Shown in pieces: positions 43,247 through 53,144 of a stretch of 64,000 nt of DNA. Source of the DNA: Pleodorina starrii (lineage: Eukaryota > Chlorophyta > Chlorophyceae > Chlamydomonadales > Volvocaceae); the NCBI GenBank assembly GCA_030267565.1, contig BRXU01000073.1:62001-126000 (forward strand), read 5' to 3'. Under the pieces are notes generated by a model. That model searched no databases. It worked only from the letters and a program-made list of their open reading frames with translations, and was not told the DNA's origin. The position numbers and the translations under genes were made by a program. Every line of letters begins with the position of its first letter. Within the stretch, counting starts at the first letter, position 1.

Positions 43247-44077
43247 ATGTTTTATACCGACAACAAGCTGCAATATCCCGTTCGCGTCGACGCCCCGAAC
43301 CCGCTGTTCGCCAGGGCGCTGCAGCAGGCCATCGGCGGGGTCGAAGGCGAGATCCGCGTGGCGATGCAATATTTCTTTCAGGCCTGCGGCGCGCGCGGCA
43401 ACCCCAAGTTCCGCGACCTGCTGATGAACACCGCCGCCGAGGAGCTGGGCCATATCGAGATGCTGGCGACCGCCGTCGCGATGAACCTGGATGGCGCGCC
43501 TCTGTCGATGCAGGAGGAGATGGCCGCGACCGACCGCGTGGTGGGCGCGGCGATGGGCGGCATGAACCTGAAGAACCTGCTGTCGTCCGGCCTGTCGGCG
43601 ATGCCGGTGGACAGCGACGGCGTGCCCTTCGACATGTCCCACATCTATGCCAGCGGCAATATCGCTGCCGACATGACCGCCAATGTCGCCGCCGAATCCA
43701 CGGGGCGCACCCTGGCCGTGCGGCTCTACAACATGACCGACGACGCCGGCATGAAGGACATGCTGTCCTATCTGATCGCGCGCGACACCATGCACCAGAA
43801 CCAGTGGCTGGCCGCGCTTGAGGAACTGGGCGGCATGACCGGGGCCTTCCCGATCCCGAACAGCTTTCCGCAGGCGCAGGAAAATACCGACTTCAGCTAT
43901 GCCTACCTGGGCTTCCAGGCCGACGGCAGCGCGCCGGTTTCGGGCCGCTGGGGCGAAGGTCCGTCCATCGACGGCAAGGGTACCTTCGTCACGGGCAAGC
44001 TGCAGCCGTCCGACCAGAAGCCCGATCTGGGCATGGCGCGCCCCGACAGCGGCGCGCAGGCCGAACAGATCGGATGA
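43247..44077 (+). CDS. Manganese (non-haem) catalase
   Basis: The 276-residue di-manganese catalase disproportionates hydrogen peroxide. The four-helix ferritin-like core carries the metal ligands: GGVEGEIRVAMQYFFQ (Glu), LMNTAAEELGHIEMLATAV (Glu and His of EELGHIE), NVAAESTGRTLAVRLYNMTDD (Glu) and DTMHQNQWLAALEELG (His). GAGGACTTCC precedes the ATG. The C-terminal 50 residues (WGEGPSIDGKGTFVTG) are as in other short family members. An EcfG-like promoter upstream and a hairpin downstream suggest that it is mostly transcribed alone. Confidence 0.94.
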   Translation: MFYTDNKLQYPVRVDAPNPLFARALQQAIGGVEGEIRVAMQYFFQACGARGNPKFRDLLMNTAAEELGHIEMLATAVAMNLDGAPLSMQEEMAATDRVVGAAMGGMNLKNLLSSGLSAMPVDSDGVPFDMSHIYASGNIAADMTANVAAESTGRTLAVRLYNMTDDAGMKDMLSYLIARDTMHQNQWLAALEELGGMTGAFPIPNSFPQAQENTDFSYAYLGFQADGSAPVSGRWGEGPSIDGKGTFVTGKLQPSDQKPDLGMARPDSGAQAEQIG

Positions 44078-44083
44078 TCCTGC

Positions 44084-44118
44084 GGCCCGCCGGCCGGAAC
44101 CGGAACCGGCGGGCCTTT
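44084..44118 (+). terminator. Probable terminator after Mn-catalase
   Basis: GGCCCGCCGG (44084-44093) and CCGGCGGGCC (44106-44115) form a perfect 10-base stem with a 12-base loop, followed by TTTCCTT. The T-run is short, so termination may be partial and allow read-through into the SDR gene. Confidence 0.6.
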
Positions 44119-44155
44119 CCTTACGCAACACGCGACACCCTTGCAGGAGATGACG

Positions 44156-44911
44156 ATGACCCTTGCCCTTGTCACCGGCGCATCGACGGGAATCGGGCTG
44201 GAACTGGCCCGCATCGCCCGAGCCGACGGACACCAGACCATCGTGGTCGCCGATGAGCCCGCCATCCACCAAACCGCCGCGGAGCTGGATGCCGAGGCTG
44301 TCGAGGCCGATCTGGCCACGCCCGATGGGGTCGCTGCGGTCCTGGCCCATCTGGGCGGACGCGAGGTCGAGCTGCTGATGCTGAACGCGGGCACCGGGCT
44401 GGGCCACGCCTTTCTGGACCAGGATCCACAGCGCATCGACCATGTGGTGATGACCAACATTCTGGGTGTGCTGCGGCTGGCGCATCCCCTGGGCCGCCGG
44501 ATGCAGGCCCGTGGCCAGGGGCGGATCCTGATCACCGGCTCCATCGCGGGCTTCATGCCGGGGACGTTCCAGGCGATCTACAACGCCTCCAAGGCGTTCT
44601 TGAACAATTTCGCCCTGGGCTGGAACGAGGAACTGAAGGACACCGGCGTCACCGTCACCTGCCTGATGCCCGGCCCGACGGACACGGCCTTCTTCGAACG
44701 TGCGGGCCTTCTGGACACGCCCATCGGCCAGATGAAGAACAAGGACGATCCCGCCATGGTTGCCCGCGCGGGCTATGACGCCATGATGGCGGGACAGGCG
44801 CAGATGACGCCGGGCCTGAAGAACAAGATGCAGGCCACCCTGGCCGAAGTCCTGCCCGCGGGGCTGGTGGCCAAGGCGCATCGGCGGATGGCGAAGCCCC
44901 AGGACGAATGA
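44156..44911 (+). CDS. Short-chain dehydrogenase/reductase
   Basis: The 251-residue classical SDR has the cofactor motif LVTGASTGIGLELARIA (TGxxxGIG), LLMLNAGTGLG (NAG), the catalytic Ser in LITGSIAGFMPG, and YNASKAFL with Tyr and Lys. AGGAG at 44145-44149 lies six bases before the ATG at 44156, so this start is preferred over the ATG at 44150. Substrate unknown. SDRs of this type are frequent in EcfG-controlled stress clusters with Mn-catalase and DUF4142. Confidence 0.87.
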   Translation: MTLALVTGASTGIGLELARIARADGHQTIVVADEPAIHQTAAELDAEAVEADLATPDGVAAVLAHLGGREVELLMLNAGTGLGHAFLDQDPQRIDHVVMTNILGVLRLAHPLGRRMQARGQGRILITGSIAGFMPGTFQAIYNASKAFLNNFALGWNEELKDTGVTVTCLMPGPTDTAFFERAGLLDTPIGQMKNKDDPAMVARAGYDAMMAGQAQMTPGLKNKMQATLAEVLPAGLVAKAHRRMAKPQDE

Positions 44912-44990
44912 CCCCCTTCCCGCCCGGCCGATGACCGGCCCGGCGGTTCCCAAGGTCCGATCCCCGGACCCCCCAAGCAGGAGAATGCAG

Positions 44991-45476
44991 ATGAAGCGCA
45001 GAACCCTTTTCGCAGCCGGAGCGGTCGCCGCCGTCCTGCCGGTCGCCCGAATGTCGTTCGCCCAGACCGCGCCCGATGCGGACATGCAGGCGATCCTGAT
45101 GGGCGGGAATTTCTCGCTGCTGAGCAGCCGGGCCGCCGCCGACAAGGGCACGGACCCCGCCGTCAAGGCCTTCGCCGCGCTCGAGGTGGCCGAACAGGAG
45201 GCCGTGGCCCGCGCCTTTGGGGCGACGCCCTCGGATCAGGTGACGCCGGAACACGCGGCCCTGCTGGAGCAGATGACCGCCATGGAGCCAGGGGCCGAAT
45301 TCGACCGGCAGTATCTGGCGGCACAGATGCAGGGCCACGAACAGCTGCGCGCCCTGCACGCGGCCTATGCCGAAAACGGCCAGAATCCGATGGCGCGCGG
45401 CGCGTCCATCGTCGGCGTTCCGGCGATCGACAGCCACATGTCCATGCTGCGGGCCATCAGCGAGCGCATGGGCTGA
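44991..45476 (+). CDS. DUF4142 ferritin-like exported protein
   Basis: The 161-residue protein starts with a signal sequence carrying a twin-arginine-like MKRRTLFAAGAVAAVLPVARMSFA. A DUF4142 domain follows: QAILMGGNFSLLSSRAAADKG, FAALEVAEQEAVARAFG, and helical stretches EFDRQYLAAQMQGHEQLRALH (core DRQYLAAQMQGHEQLRALH). This is a ferritin-like four-helix fold of unknown reaction, common in stress clusters. The start at 44991 has AGGAG seven bases away; an ATG two codons earlier is possible. Confidence 0.82.
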   Translation: MKRRTLFAAGAVAAVLPVARMSFAQTAPDADMQAILMGGNFSLLSSRAAADKGTDPAVKAFAALEVAEQEAVARAFGATPSDQVTPEHAALLEQMTAMEPGAEFDRQYLAAQMQGHEQLRALHAAYAENGQNPMARGASIVGVPAIDSHMSMLRAISERMG

Positions 45477-45482
45477 CCGCAC

Positions 45483-46439
45483 ATGGAGGCCTGGCTTTGC
45501 TTGGCCGGCGGGAATGCGCTTGGCGCGTTCCACGTCGGCGCCTGGGCGGCGATCGAACAGTCCGGCCTGCGCGTCACGCGCATGTCGGGCGCCTCGATCG
45601 GGGCGGTCATCGCGGGCAATCCCCCGGACCGGCGGTCCGAGGCGCTGCACGCGTTTCTGGCCCAGGTCCGGCAGGAACGGCGGATGACCGGCCGGCGGGC
45701 GGCGGTCGCGGCGATGCTGATGCGCGGCCATCCGTCGCTGTTCGTGCCGTCCTGGCCGGGGCTGTGGGAAATCCTGCCCGGAATGCCCGCCGACCGCTCG
45801 CAGTTCCGGCGGGGGCCGATGCGGCGCCTGCTGGAACGGACGATCGACTTCGACCGCCTGAACGATGCCGAGATCGAGGTGACGATGACCGCGCTGGACG
45901 CGGAAACCGGGACGGTCGTGGAGTTCCGCAACCGGGACATGGCGCTGAGCGTCGATCACATCATGGCCAGCACCGCCCTGCCGGTCCTGTTCCGGCCCGT
46001 GCGGATCGACGGGCGCTGCCTGCTGGATCCGGGACTTTGCGAAAACCTGCCGCTTCGCCCGCTGCTGGACCGGCCGGGCGACGCTGCCATCATCGCGCTG
46101 GATCTGTTCGCACGACAGGGCACGCTGACCGAGACGATGGACGGCATCGGCACCCGCGCGCAGGAGCTGTTCTTTGCCGGGCAATCGGAGCGGATCATCC
46201 AATGCGCGGACCTCGCGGGCCGCAATTTCCGCCATGTCGTCCTGTCCGATCCCCAGGACGAATTCGTTGGCAAGGCCTTCGATTTCAGCCGCTCGAACCT
46301 GGAGCGCCGGGTCGAGCTGGGCAGGCTGCTGACCGCTCGCGCGCTGGCCGACCTGAGCGGCGCGCCCCCTGCCGCGTCCGCAAAACCCCCGATGGAGAAT
46401 GCGTCCGATGATCCCGCCCCGTCTTCACGCCCGGCTTGA
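45483..46439 (+). CDS. Patatin-like phospholipase family protein
   Basis: The 318-residue patatin-fold hydrolase has the oxyanion-hole motif GGNALGAFHVGAW (about residues 9-21), the nucleophile motif GASIG in RMSGASIGAVIAG (Ser about 37), and a DPG replacing the usual DGG/DGA in CLLDPGLCENLPLRPLL (catalytic Asp about 183). Such proteins hydrolyse acyl esters of membrane lipids. It starts six bases after the DUF4142 stop and overlaps the MBL gene, so it sits in a stress operon. No secretion signal is present. Confidence 0.85.
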   Translation: MEAWLCLAGGNALGAFHVGAWAAIEQSGLRVTRMSGASIGAVIAGNPPDRRSEALHAFLAQVRQERRMTGRRAAVAAMLMRGHPSLFVPSWPGLWEILPGMPADRSQFRRGPMRRLLERTIDFDRLNDAEIEVTMTALDAETGTVVEFRNRDMALSVDHIMASTALPVLFRPVRIDGRCLLDPGLCENLPLRPLLDRPGDAAIIALDLFARQGTLTETMDGIGTRAQELFFAGQSERIIQCADLAGRNFRHVVLSDPQDEFVGKAFDFSRSNLERRVELGRLLTARALADLSGAPPAASAKPPMENASDDPAPSSRPA

Positions 46440-47571
46440 CGCCGCATCCGCCCTGGCCCTGCTTGCGCTGCCCCGCGCATTGGGCTGGCCCGGCAGGCTG
46501 ACGCGGCCGCTGGCCTTGGCAGGGCTGGGGGTGGCGGCCTATTCGCTGGCGACGCGCTATCGCCCCGGACCGGGCGGCGGCATCGACCTGGATCAGCACC
46601 GGATGCTGGACGCCGCGCAGGGGGCGGCCTGCCTGGCGGCGGGACTGCGGGAAAGCGCCCCTAGGCCGCGCGCCTTTCTGACCGGATACGGCGCCTTTTC
46701 GCTGGCCGCCGCCGCCCTGACCCAGCCGCCGGGACCGCGGGGCGTCCCGTTGCCCCCTGCGGCGGTGACGCAGGATTGCGGGCCCGATGTGGCCCGGCTG
46801 CGCTGCGGCATCGTGAACGTCGCCTTCATCGGCCCGGCTGGCGCGGGGGACCGGGGGTGGTTCCTGGTCGATGCCGGCATCGCCGGCTCGGGCCCCGCCA
46901 TCCGGGCGGCGGCCCGGAGCCGTTTCGGCGATGCCCGCCCGGCGGCGATTCTTTTGACCCACGGCCATTTCGATCATGTCGGCGCGCTTGCGGACCTGGC
47001 CCGCGACTGGGATGCGCCGATCCTTGCCCACCGGGCCGAGCGCGGCTTTCTGGACGGCACGCGGTCCTATCCGCCGCCCGCGCCCGAAGTGGGGGGCGGC
47101 AGCATGGCGGAACTGTCGCCCCTGTTCCCGCGCGGGCCGGTCGACGTGTCGGACCGGCTTTCCGACCTGCCCGGCGACGGGACCATCCCCGGTCTGGACG
47201 GCTGGCAATGGATCCATACGCCCGGCCATGCGCCGGGGCATGTGTCGTTCTGGAACGCCGCGACCGGCACCCTGATCGCAGGCGACGCGATCAGCGCCAC
47301 GCGGCAGGAATCGCTGTGCAGCGCCGCCCTGCAGATCCCGCATCTGCAAGGCCCGCCCGCCTATTTCACCACCGATTGGCACGCGGCCGGTCAGTCGCTG
47401 CGCCGGCTTGCCGCGCTGCGGCCGGACCGCATGATCCCGGGGCACGGCCCGGCCCTGGCGGGGCCGGATTTCCGGGCGGCTCTCGACCGGCTGGCGTGGG
47501 ACTTCGCCGCGCGCGGGCTGCCGCGCCGCAGCCGCTATGCCCGCCGGGACACCCTGGCGGACCGATCCTGA
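46399..47571 (+). CDS. MBL-fold metallohydrolase with N-terminal membrane-like domain
   Basis: The 390-residue protein has hydrophobic segments in residues 10-110 (LDAASALALLALPRALGW, PLALAGLGVAAYSLA, GYGAFSLAAAALT), then a metallo-beta-lactamase domain. Metal motif LLTHGHFDHVG (about residues 190-200) is followed by HTPGHAPGHVSFWN, AGDAISATRQ and IPGHGPAL. The substrate is not evident. The ATG at 46399 lies inside the end of the patatin gene, in another frame, with a GATGGAGA site. Confidence 0.83.
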   Translation: MRPMIPPRLHARLDAASALALLALPRALGWPGRLTRPLALAGLGVAAYSLATRYRPGPGGGIDLDQHRMLDAAQGAACLAAGLRESAPRPRAFLTGYGAFSLAAAALTQPPGPRGVPLPPAAVTQDCGPDVARLRCGIVNVAFIGPAGAGDRGWFLVDAGIAGSGPAIRAAARSRFGDARPAAILLTHGHFDHVGALADLARDWDAPILAHRAERGFLDGTRSYPPPAPEVGGGSMAELSPLFPRGPVDVSDRLSDLPGDGTIPGLDGWQWIHTPGHAPGHVSFWNAATGTLIAGDAISATRQESLCSAALQIPHLQGPPAYFTTDWHAAGQSLRRLAALRPDRMIPGHGPALAGPDFRAALDRLAWDFAARGLPRRSRYARRDTLADRS

Positions 47572-47583
47572 CCCGGCCGGGCC

Positions 47584-47607
47584 GGAACGATCCCGGACAA
47601 GGGGGTT
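47584..47607 (+). promoter_or_regulatory. EcfG-type promoter candidate upstream of the cheB pseudogene
   Basis: GGAAC (47584-47588), 16 bases, GTT (47605-47607), one base shorter than the other four sites but within the accepted range of the motif. It lies about 59 bases before the ATG at 47666, just after the stop of the MBL gene. Confidence 0.5.
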
Positions 47608-47665
47608 GTCCAGGGTGGATATGGCCCCCCAAAGCGCATAAAGATCCAACAGAGGCAGGCGAACG

Positions 47666-48681
47666 ATGGACCAGCAGCACAAGGACATCGTTGCCATCGG
47701 TGGTTCGGCCGGAAGCGGAGAGGTGCTTCAGACGATCCTGAAGAACCTGCCGTCCAACCTTCCGGCAAGCATCTTCATCACGACCATGTCCCTGCCCATT
47801 CGACCGGCATTCTCTCCGCGACCCTCAGCAGCCGGAGCGCATTGCCGGTCTCTACCGCCATCGACGGACAGCCGGTCGAACCCGGCCATGTCTATGTGGC
47901 ACCGCCCGACGGACATCTTCTGGTGATTGGCGACACGATCCGCTTGGGTGTGGGCCCGCGCGAGAACATGGCCCGCCCGGCCATCGACCCGATGTTTCGG
48001 TCCGTGGCCCTGTCCTTTGGCCCGCGCGCCGTGGGGCTGGTGCTCTCGGGGATGCTCGACGATGGCGCCGCCGGTCTGCACGCGATCAAGTCCTGCGGCG
48101 GCACCACGGTCGTGCAGCATCCCCTGGACGCCGCCTCGGACGAGATGCCGCTGGCTGCGCTTCAGGCGACCGAGGTGGATCATGTCGAGCGCGCCGATGA
48201 TCTTGCATCCACCATCGTCGACATTGTCGGCACCGTCACGACCGCCGAGCATCATCCCTCGGACGCTTTGCGGCTGGAAGTCGAGATCGCGGCAGGGCGC
48301 CGTCTGGGCAGTTCGGAACTGCAGAAGATCGCCGACCCCAGCCCGATGTCCTGCCCGCACTGCCAAGGGGTTCTGTCCGAAGTGCGCGACGCGCGGCCGC
48401 TTCGCTATCGCTGCCAGATCGGCCACGCCTATACCGCCGAATCGCTGGCTTCCCATATGATCGGCCATGTCGGCGAGGCCATCCGCGTCGCCATGCGGGT
48501 GATGGAGGAACGCGTCACCTTGGTCGAGCACATGGCGCGGGACGCCCGTACGACAGGCCGCAAGGCCGTGGCCGAGCTTTACGACGCGCGGGCCGCCGAG
48601 TACCGCGGCTATGCAGAAACGCTGCGCAATGCCGCGATGACCACATTGGATACGGATGGACCGGCGCGGATGAGAGAATAA
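47666..48681 (+). pseudogene. cheB: CheB-type protein-glutamate methylesterase, single-base frameshift
   Basis: The ATG at 47666 gives DIVAIGGSAGSGEVLQTILKNL and SIFITT, where one base is missing near 47785. The next frame resumes with HVPAHSTGILSATLSSRSALPV (core HVPAHSTGILSATL), GHVYVAPPDGHLLVIGD, RPAIDPMFRSVALSFG and VVLSGMLDDG-type LVLSGMLDDGAAGLHAI, the CheB catalytic landmarks (Ser of GSAGS, His of HVPAHS, Asp of MLDDG). The C-terminal extension has a zinc-ribbon-like CPHC...CQIGHAYT. A single C restores the frame, so it is a young lesion or a sequencing error. Confidence 0.82.
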
Positions 48682-48740
48682 GGAAAGGCTTTTTTCTGCC
48701 AGGGAAACGCCTATCATGACTCTTCTTAGGATGAAGTCCC

Positions 48741-51700
48741 GTGAACGAAGAAGAACAAGAAGCACAGCTTAGGACGGGTCATCCCGAAGTCTCCGTCACG
48801 CCCCTGGCCGTCGTGGGTCTGGGCGTTTGCGCCCGTTCCTTGCCGACCTTCCGGACGATCTTCGAGGAATTGACCAAGCCGATGGGCGCAGCCTTTCTGG
48901 TCGCGGTGCGCCAGAACGAAGGGCTGGACGTGGCAACCGTGATGGACGCACTGCAAGGACATCCGGCGCCGTAGGTCAGCATCGCGCAGAACGGCGCGGC
49001 GCTGGCCCCGGATCATGTCTATGTCTGCGGGCCCGACGACATGATGACGATCGTGGACGGCCATCTTCATGTCAGGCCCTCGACCGAGCCGGTCGGCCAT
49101 CGCGGCACCATCGACGCGCTGCTGATCTCGCTGGCCGAGCATGCCCATGAACGTGCGGTCGTCGTCATCCTTTCCGGCCTTGGAAGCGACGGCACCGCCG
49201 GGGTGACGGCGACCAAAAGGTTCGGCGGCCTGTCGATTGCCGAACTGGGGTCCGCGCAGCACCAGTCGAGCAATGGCGCGGGACCCTTCGGCGTGGTCGA
49301 CCTGCATCTGCCCGCCGATGCGATCGTCGGACAGATCAGGCGCTATGTGTCCAGCCTGGAGCCGGTCGGCGCCGCCGACGACGAGGTGCCCTCCGATCTT
49401 GAGGCGCATCTGACGCAGATCACCACCGTCCTGCGCAATGTCACCGGCAACGATTTTCACGGCTACAAGCGCGGCACCTTCACCCGCCGGGTGCAGCGCC
49501 GCATGCAGGTGCTGCAGATCGACACGATCGAGGCCTATGTGGAACGGTTGCGCGGCGACCGCGAAGAGGTGCAGAACCTGTTCCAGGATCTGCTGATCGG
49601 CGTCACCCAGTTCTTCCGCGACCCGGCCGAGTTCGATGCGCTGAACGCCGAGATGTCCCGGTTGTTCGAGGGCAAGGGGCCGCAGGATCACTTGCGGGTC
49701 TGGGTGCTGGGATGCGCCACGGGCGAGGAAGCCTATTCCATCGCAATCCTCTTGCGCGAACACATGGCGCAGATGGATCACCCGCCCGAAGTGCAGATCT
49801 TCGCCACCGACCTCGACGCGCGGGCCTTGGGGATGGCGCGGGCGGGCCGGTATTCCGCCAGCATCGCCACCCATATCCGCCCCGACCGGCTTGCGCGCTG
49901 GTTCATCCGCGAAGGCGACACCTATTGCGTGTCCAAGGAACTGCGCGAGATGTGCATCTTCTCGCCCCACAACGTGGTCAAGGATGCGCCGTTCTCCAGG
50001 ATCGACATTCTGTCCTGCCGCAACCTGCTGATCTATCTGACCAGCGAATTGCAGGATCGGGTCATGCCGATTTTCCACTTTGCCCTGCGACCAGGTGGCG
50101 TCCTGTTCCTTGGCTCGTCCGAGAACGTCACCCGGCATGGCAAGCTTTTCGCGCCCGTGGACCGCAGGAACCGCGTGTTCCGCAGGTTGGAAACCGCGGC
50201 GCGGGTCATTCCCGATTTTCCGCTAAGCTCGCGCGTCAAGGGCGTCGGCCTGGCCGGCTTCATGCCCGAGCCGATGATGTCGCCCGCCCGCCTTGCCCAT
50301 ACCGTCAGCCGCCAGGCCGAAGCCGTGGCCGAACGCTATGCCCCCAGCTATGTCGTCGTGGACATGCAGGGGGACGTGCTGCATTTCTCGGGGCGCACGG
50401 GCCGGTATTTCGAACCCGCGGCAGGGGCCGCGAGCCTGAACCTGATGAGCCTTGTTCACCGCGACCTGCGCCTTGACATGCGGTCCGCCTTGCAGCGCAC
50501 CGTGGCCGAGGGCGAGCGGGTCGAAGTGCCGGGCGTGCAGATGCGGCGTGACGACAAGACGCATGCCGTCAACATCATCGTCGAGCCCCTTGGATCGGGC
50601 GACATCACCTCGCTGATGGTGCTGTTTCACGAAGCAAGCGTCATTGCCGAGGGCAGCGCCGCTGCCGGCGGCCGCCTGACCAGCGACGAACATGTCCAGC
50701 GGCTGGAGAACGAGCTGCGGGTGACGCGCGACCGGCTTCAGGCCACCATCGAGGAGCTTGAATCCACCAACGAAGAGCTGAAGTCCTCGAACGAGGAATA
50801 CCAGTCCATCAATGAGGAGCTGCAATCCGCCAACGAGGAGCTGGAAACCTCGAAGGAGGAACTGCAATCGGTCAACGAGGAATTGCAGACCGTCAACGGA
50901 GAGCTGACCCACCGCGTCTCCGAACTCGACCGGGCCAATTCCGACCTGAAGAACCTGCTGGAAGCCACGCAGATCGCCACGGTGTTTCTGGACAACGATC
51001 TGCGGGTCCGCAACTTCACCCCGGCGGCGACCGAGATATTCCATCTGCTGGACACCGATGTCGGGCGTCCGCTGGATCATGTCGTCTCTCGGGTGGCCTA
51101 TCCGGAACTGCCTGACGACATCCGCCGCGTCCTGAAATCGCTTGCCCCGGCGGACCGGCAGGTCAGCGCGCATTCCGGCGACCGCCAGTAAGCGGCCCGC
51201 GTGCTGCCTTATCGCAGCGTGGACACCCTGGCCGAGTTCTGCATCGACATCTCGGGGCGCAAGGCGACCGAGCCGCCCTGCGCAAGAGCGAGGAACAGTT
51301 TCGCGAATTCGGCGAAGCCTCGTCCGACGTCCTGTGGATCCGGGACGCGGACAGCCTGCATTGGATCTATCTGACCCAGGCATTCGAGACGATCTATGGT
51401 CTGGATCGCGGCCAGGCGCTGGAAGGAGACAATTTTCGCACCTGGACCGAGCTGATAGTTCCCGAGGATCGCGACCACGCCATCGAACAGATCCGCCGCG
51501 TCCGCAAGGGCGAGCGGGCCAATTTCGAATACCGGATCCAGCGGCCCGTGGACCAGGAAATCCGCTGGCTTCGCAACACCGACTTTCCGCTGTTCGGAGA
51601 GGACAGGACGGTGCGCCAGATCGGCGGCATCGGCCGCGACATCACCGACGAGCGGGCCACCGCCAAGCGAATGGAGATTCTGGTCGCCGAATTGCAGCAT

Positions 51701-52299
51701 CGGACCCGCAATCTGATGGGGGTGATCCGGGCTGTAGCGGACAAGACCTTGCGCAACAGTGCGGATCTGACCGAATTCGAGGAGAATTTCGTCGGTCGCC
51801 TCGAAGCCCTCGCACGGGTCCAGGGACTGCTGTCGCGCCTGTCGGAAGGGGACCGGGTGACCTTTGACGAGTTGCTGCGATCCGAACTGTCGGCCCATGG
51901 CGCTCAGGACGGCACGTCCGCGGGCCTGCGCCTGAAGGACCGGCGGGTGTGCGGCTGCGTTCATCCACGGTCCAGATCCTGGCCCTGGCTCTGCATGAGC
52001 TGGCGACCAATGCCGTCAAGTATGGCGCCCTGAGCCAGCCCGACGCGCAGCTTGTCGTTCGGTGGTGGCTCTCCGATCCCGAAGCGGGCGAACTGCCCTG
52101 GCTTCACATCGACTGGCACGAGACATGCGTGGATTTCAGCCCGAAGGATTCAAGCCTGTGGACTTCGGGACAGGGCCGCGAATTGATCGAGCAGGCATTG
52201 CCTTATCAGTTGGGCGCCCGGACGACATATAGCCTGGAGGACAAGGGAGTCCACTGCACCATAGCAGTTCCGCTGGCGCGAAGGGACCATCGGCCATGA
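48741..52299 (+). pseudogene. Large CheB-CheR-PAS-HWE histidine kinase gene, four lesions
   Basis: GTG 48741 opens a ~1186-codon gene. CheB-like domain (VVGLGVCARSL, VVVILSGLGSDGTAG) with an in-frame TAG at 48972-48974; CheR methyltransferase (FFRDPAEFDAL, VWVLGCATGEEAYSIAILL, FSRIDILSCRNLLIYL); a coiled coil of NEEL repeats (about 50720-50920); PAS region with TAA at 51189-51191, where Tyr is expected; a second PAS after a one-base loss near 51272 (WIYLTQAFETIYGLD); HWE kinase (LQHRTRNLMGVIRAVADKTL) with another one-base loss near 51935; then ALALHELATNAVKYGAL and an ATPase end at 52299. Confidence 0.82.
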
Positions 52300-52664
52300 C
52301 GGACGCCTTGCTGCGCGAGCGGCATATCCTGGTCGTCGAGGACGACTTCCTGCTTGCTTCCGAACTGTGCCGCGCACTGGAACAAGCAGGCGCAACCATC
52401 GTCGGGCCTGTTCCCGATCTTCCCGCCGCGCTGGATCTGATAGCCTCGGCCCCTGTGGTCCAGGGCGCGATTCTGGATGTGAACCTGCGCGGTCAGATGG
52501 TCTTTCCCGCAGCCGACATGCTGATCGAACGGAACCTGCCGTTCCTGTTCGCCACCGGTTATGATCAGGCGGTCATTCCGCCAAGGTTCTGCCATGTCCT
52601 CCGGCTGGAAAAGCCCATCGCCCCCGCAGAGGCGGTCCGCGCGCTCACCGGCATATTGCTGTGA
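52296..52664 (+). CDS. Single-domain response regulator
   Basis: The 122-residue receiver has ILVVEDDFLLASELCRAL, the phospho-acceptor Asp in GAILDVNLRGQMVFPAADM (about residue 60), FLFATGYDQAVIP with the conserved Thr, and LEKPIAPAEAVRAL with Lys. It overlaps the kinase gene by four bases (ATGA), so the pair was one kinase-regulator unit. The gene is intact although its kinase is broken. It is the closest paralogue of the pseudogene at 40687. Confidence 0.88.
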   Translation: MTDALLRERHILVVEDDFLLASELCRALEQAGATIVGPVPDLPAALDLIASAPVVQGAILDVNLRGQMVFPAADMLIERNLPFLFATGYDQAVIPPRFCHVLRLEKPIAPAEAVRALTGILL

Positions 52665-52679
52665 GGCATGCCACATCGC

Positions 52680-53029
52680 TTGCTCGTACCAAATGCGCTG
52701 GCTTGCCGAGTCTCACGTCACGCGGCGGAGCGATCTCTGGAGGCGGGCGCCGCTCCTCGTCCTGCATGCGCTTGACCTCGATCTTCTGCGCGTGGCGCGC
52801 TTCGATGCAGATCGTCGTACTCCCTCTTCCGACAAAGCATGGTAGAACCATGTCGAAAGTGGGCCAGTCTCGAAACCACGCGTTTTACCTGTGGCGCCTG
52901 CTTACGGATGATGTCTGCCAATAGCGCTGGATCTGAAGCGCACTTCCCTCGCCAAATGCGCGAGCGGTTTTGCCGGATCGAGATCGCGGTATCTTTCGGT
53001 GAAACGTCCAAACCGATATACTGCTCCAT
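52680..53029 (-). pseudogene. IS110-family transposase, N-terminal remnant
   Basis: From 53029 the minus strand reads MEQYIGLDVSPKDTAISIRQ and ASDPALLADIIRKQAPQVKRVV, the IS110 N-terminus. A lost base then moves ETGPLSTWFYHALSEEG to another frame, and a further shift puts TICIEARHAQK in a third. The transposase C-terminal domain and the element ends are not visible. Confidence 0.72.
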
Positions 53030-53144
53030 GGCTGCTCTTCATACGGCGCCTGGGCCCGGTGCAGATCGTGAGCCCGTTTTCCCTCTTATCGGGGAGCAAC
53101 CACCTCGCAAGCAAAGCAGGATAGCGGGGGGCCAGTCGCACCGC

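Noticed and set aside
44084..44118. GGAAC within the hairpin after catalase (44096, 44102) as another EcfG promoter for the SDR gene.
   Set aside because: No GTT at the right distance, and the sequence is better explained as the terminator stem and loop.
45483..46439. The patatin-like protein as a secreted toxin.
   Set aside because: It has no signal peptide or secretion-associated neighbours, and sits in a housekeeping-type stress operon with DUF4142 and MBL genes.
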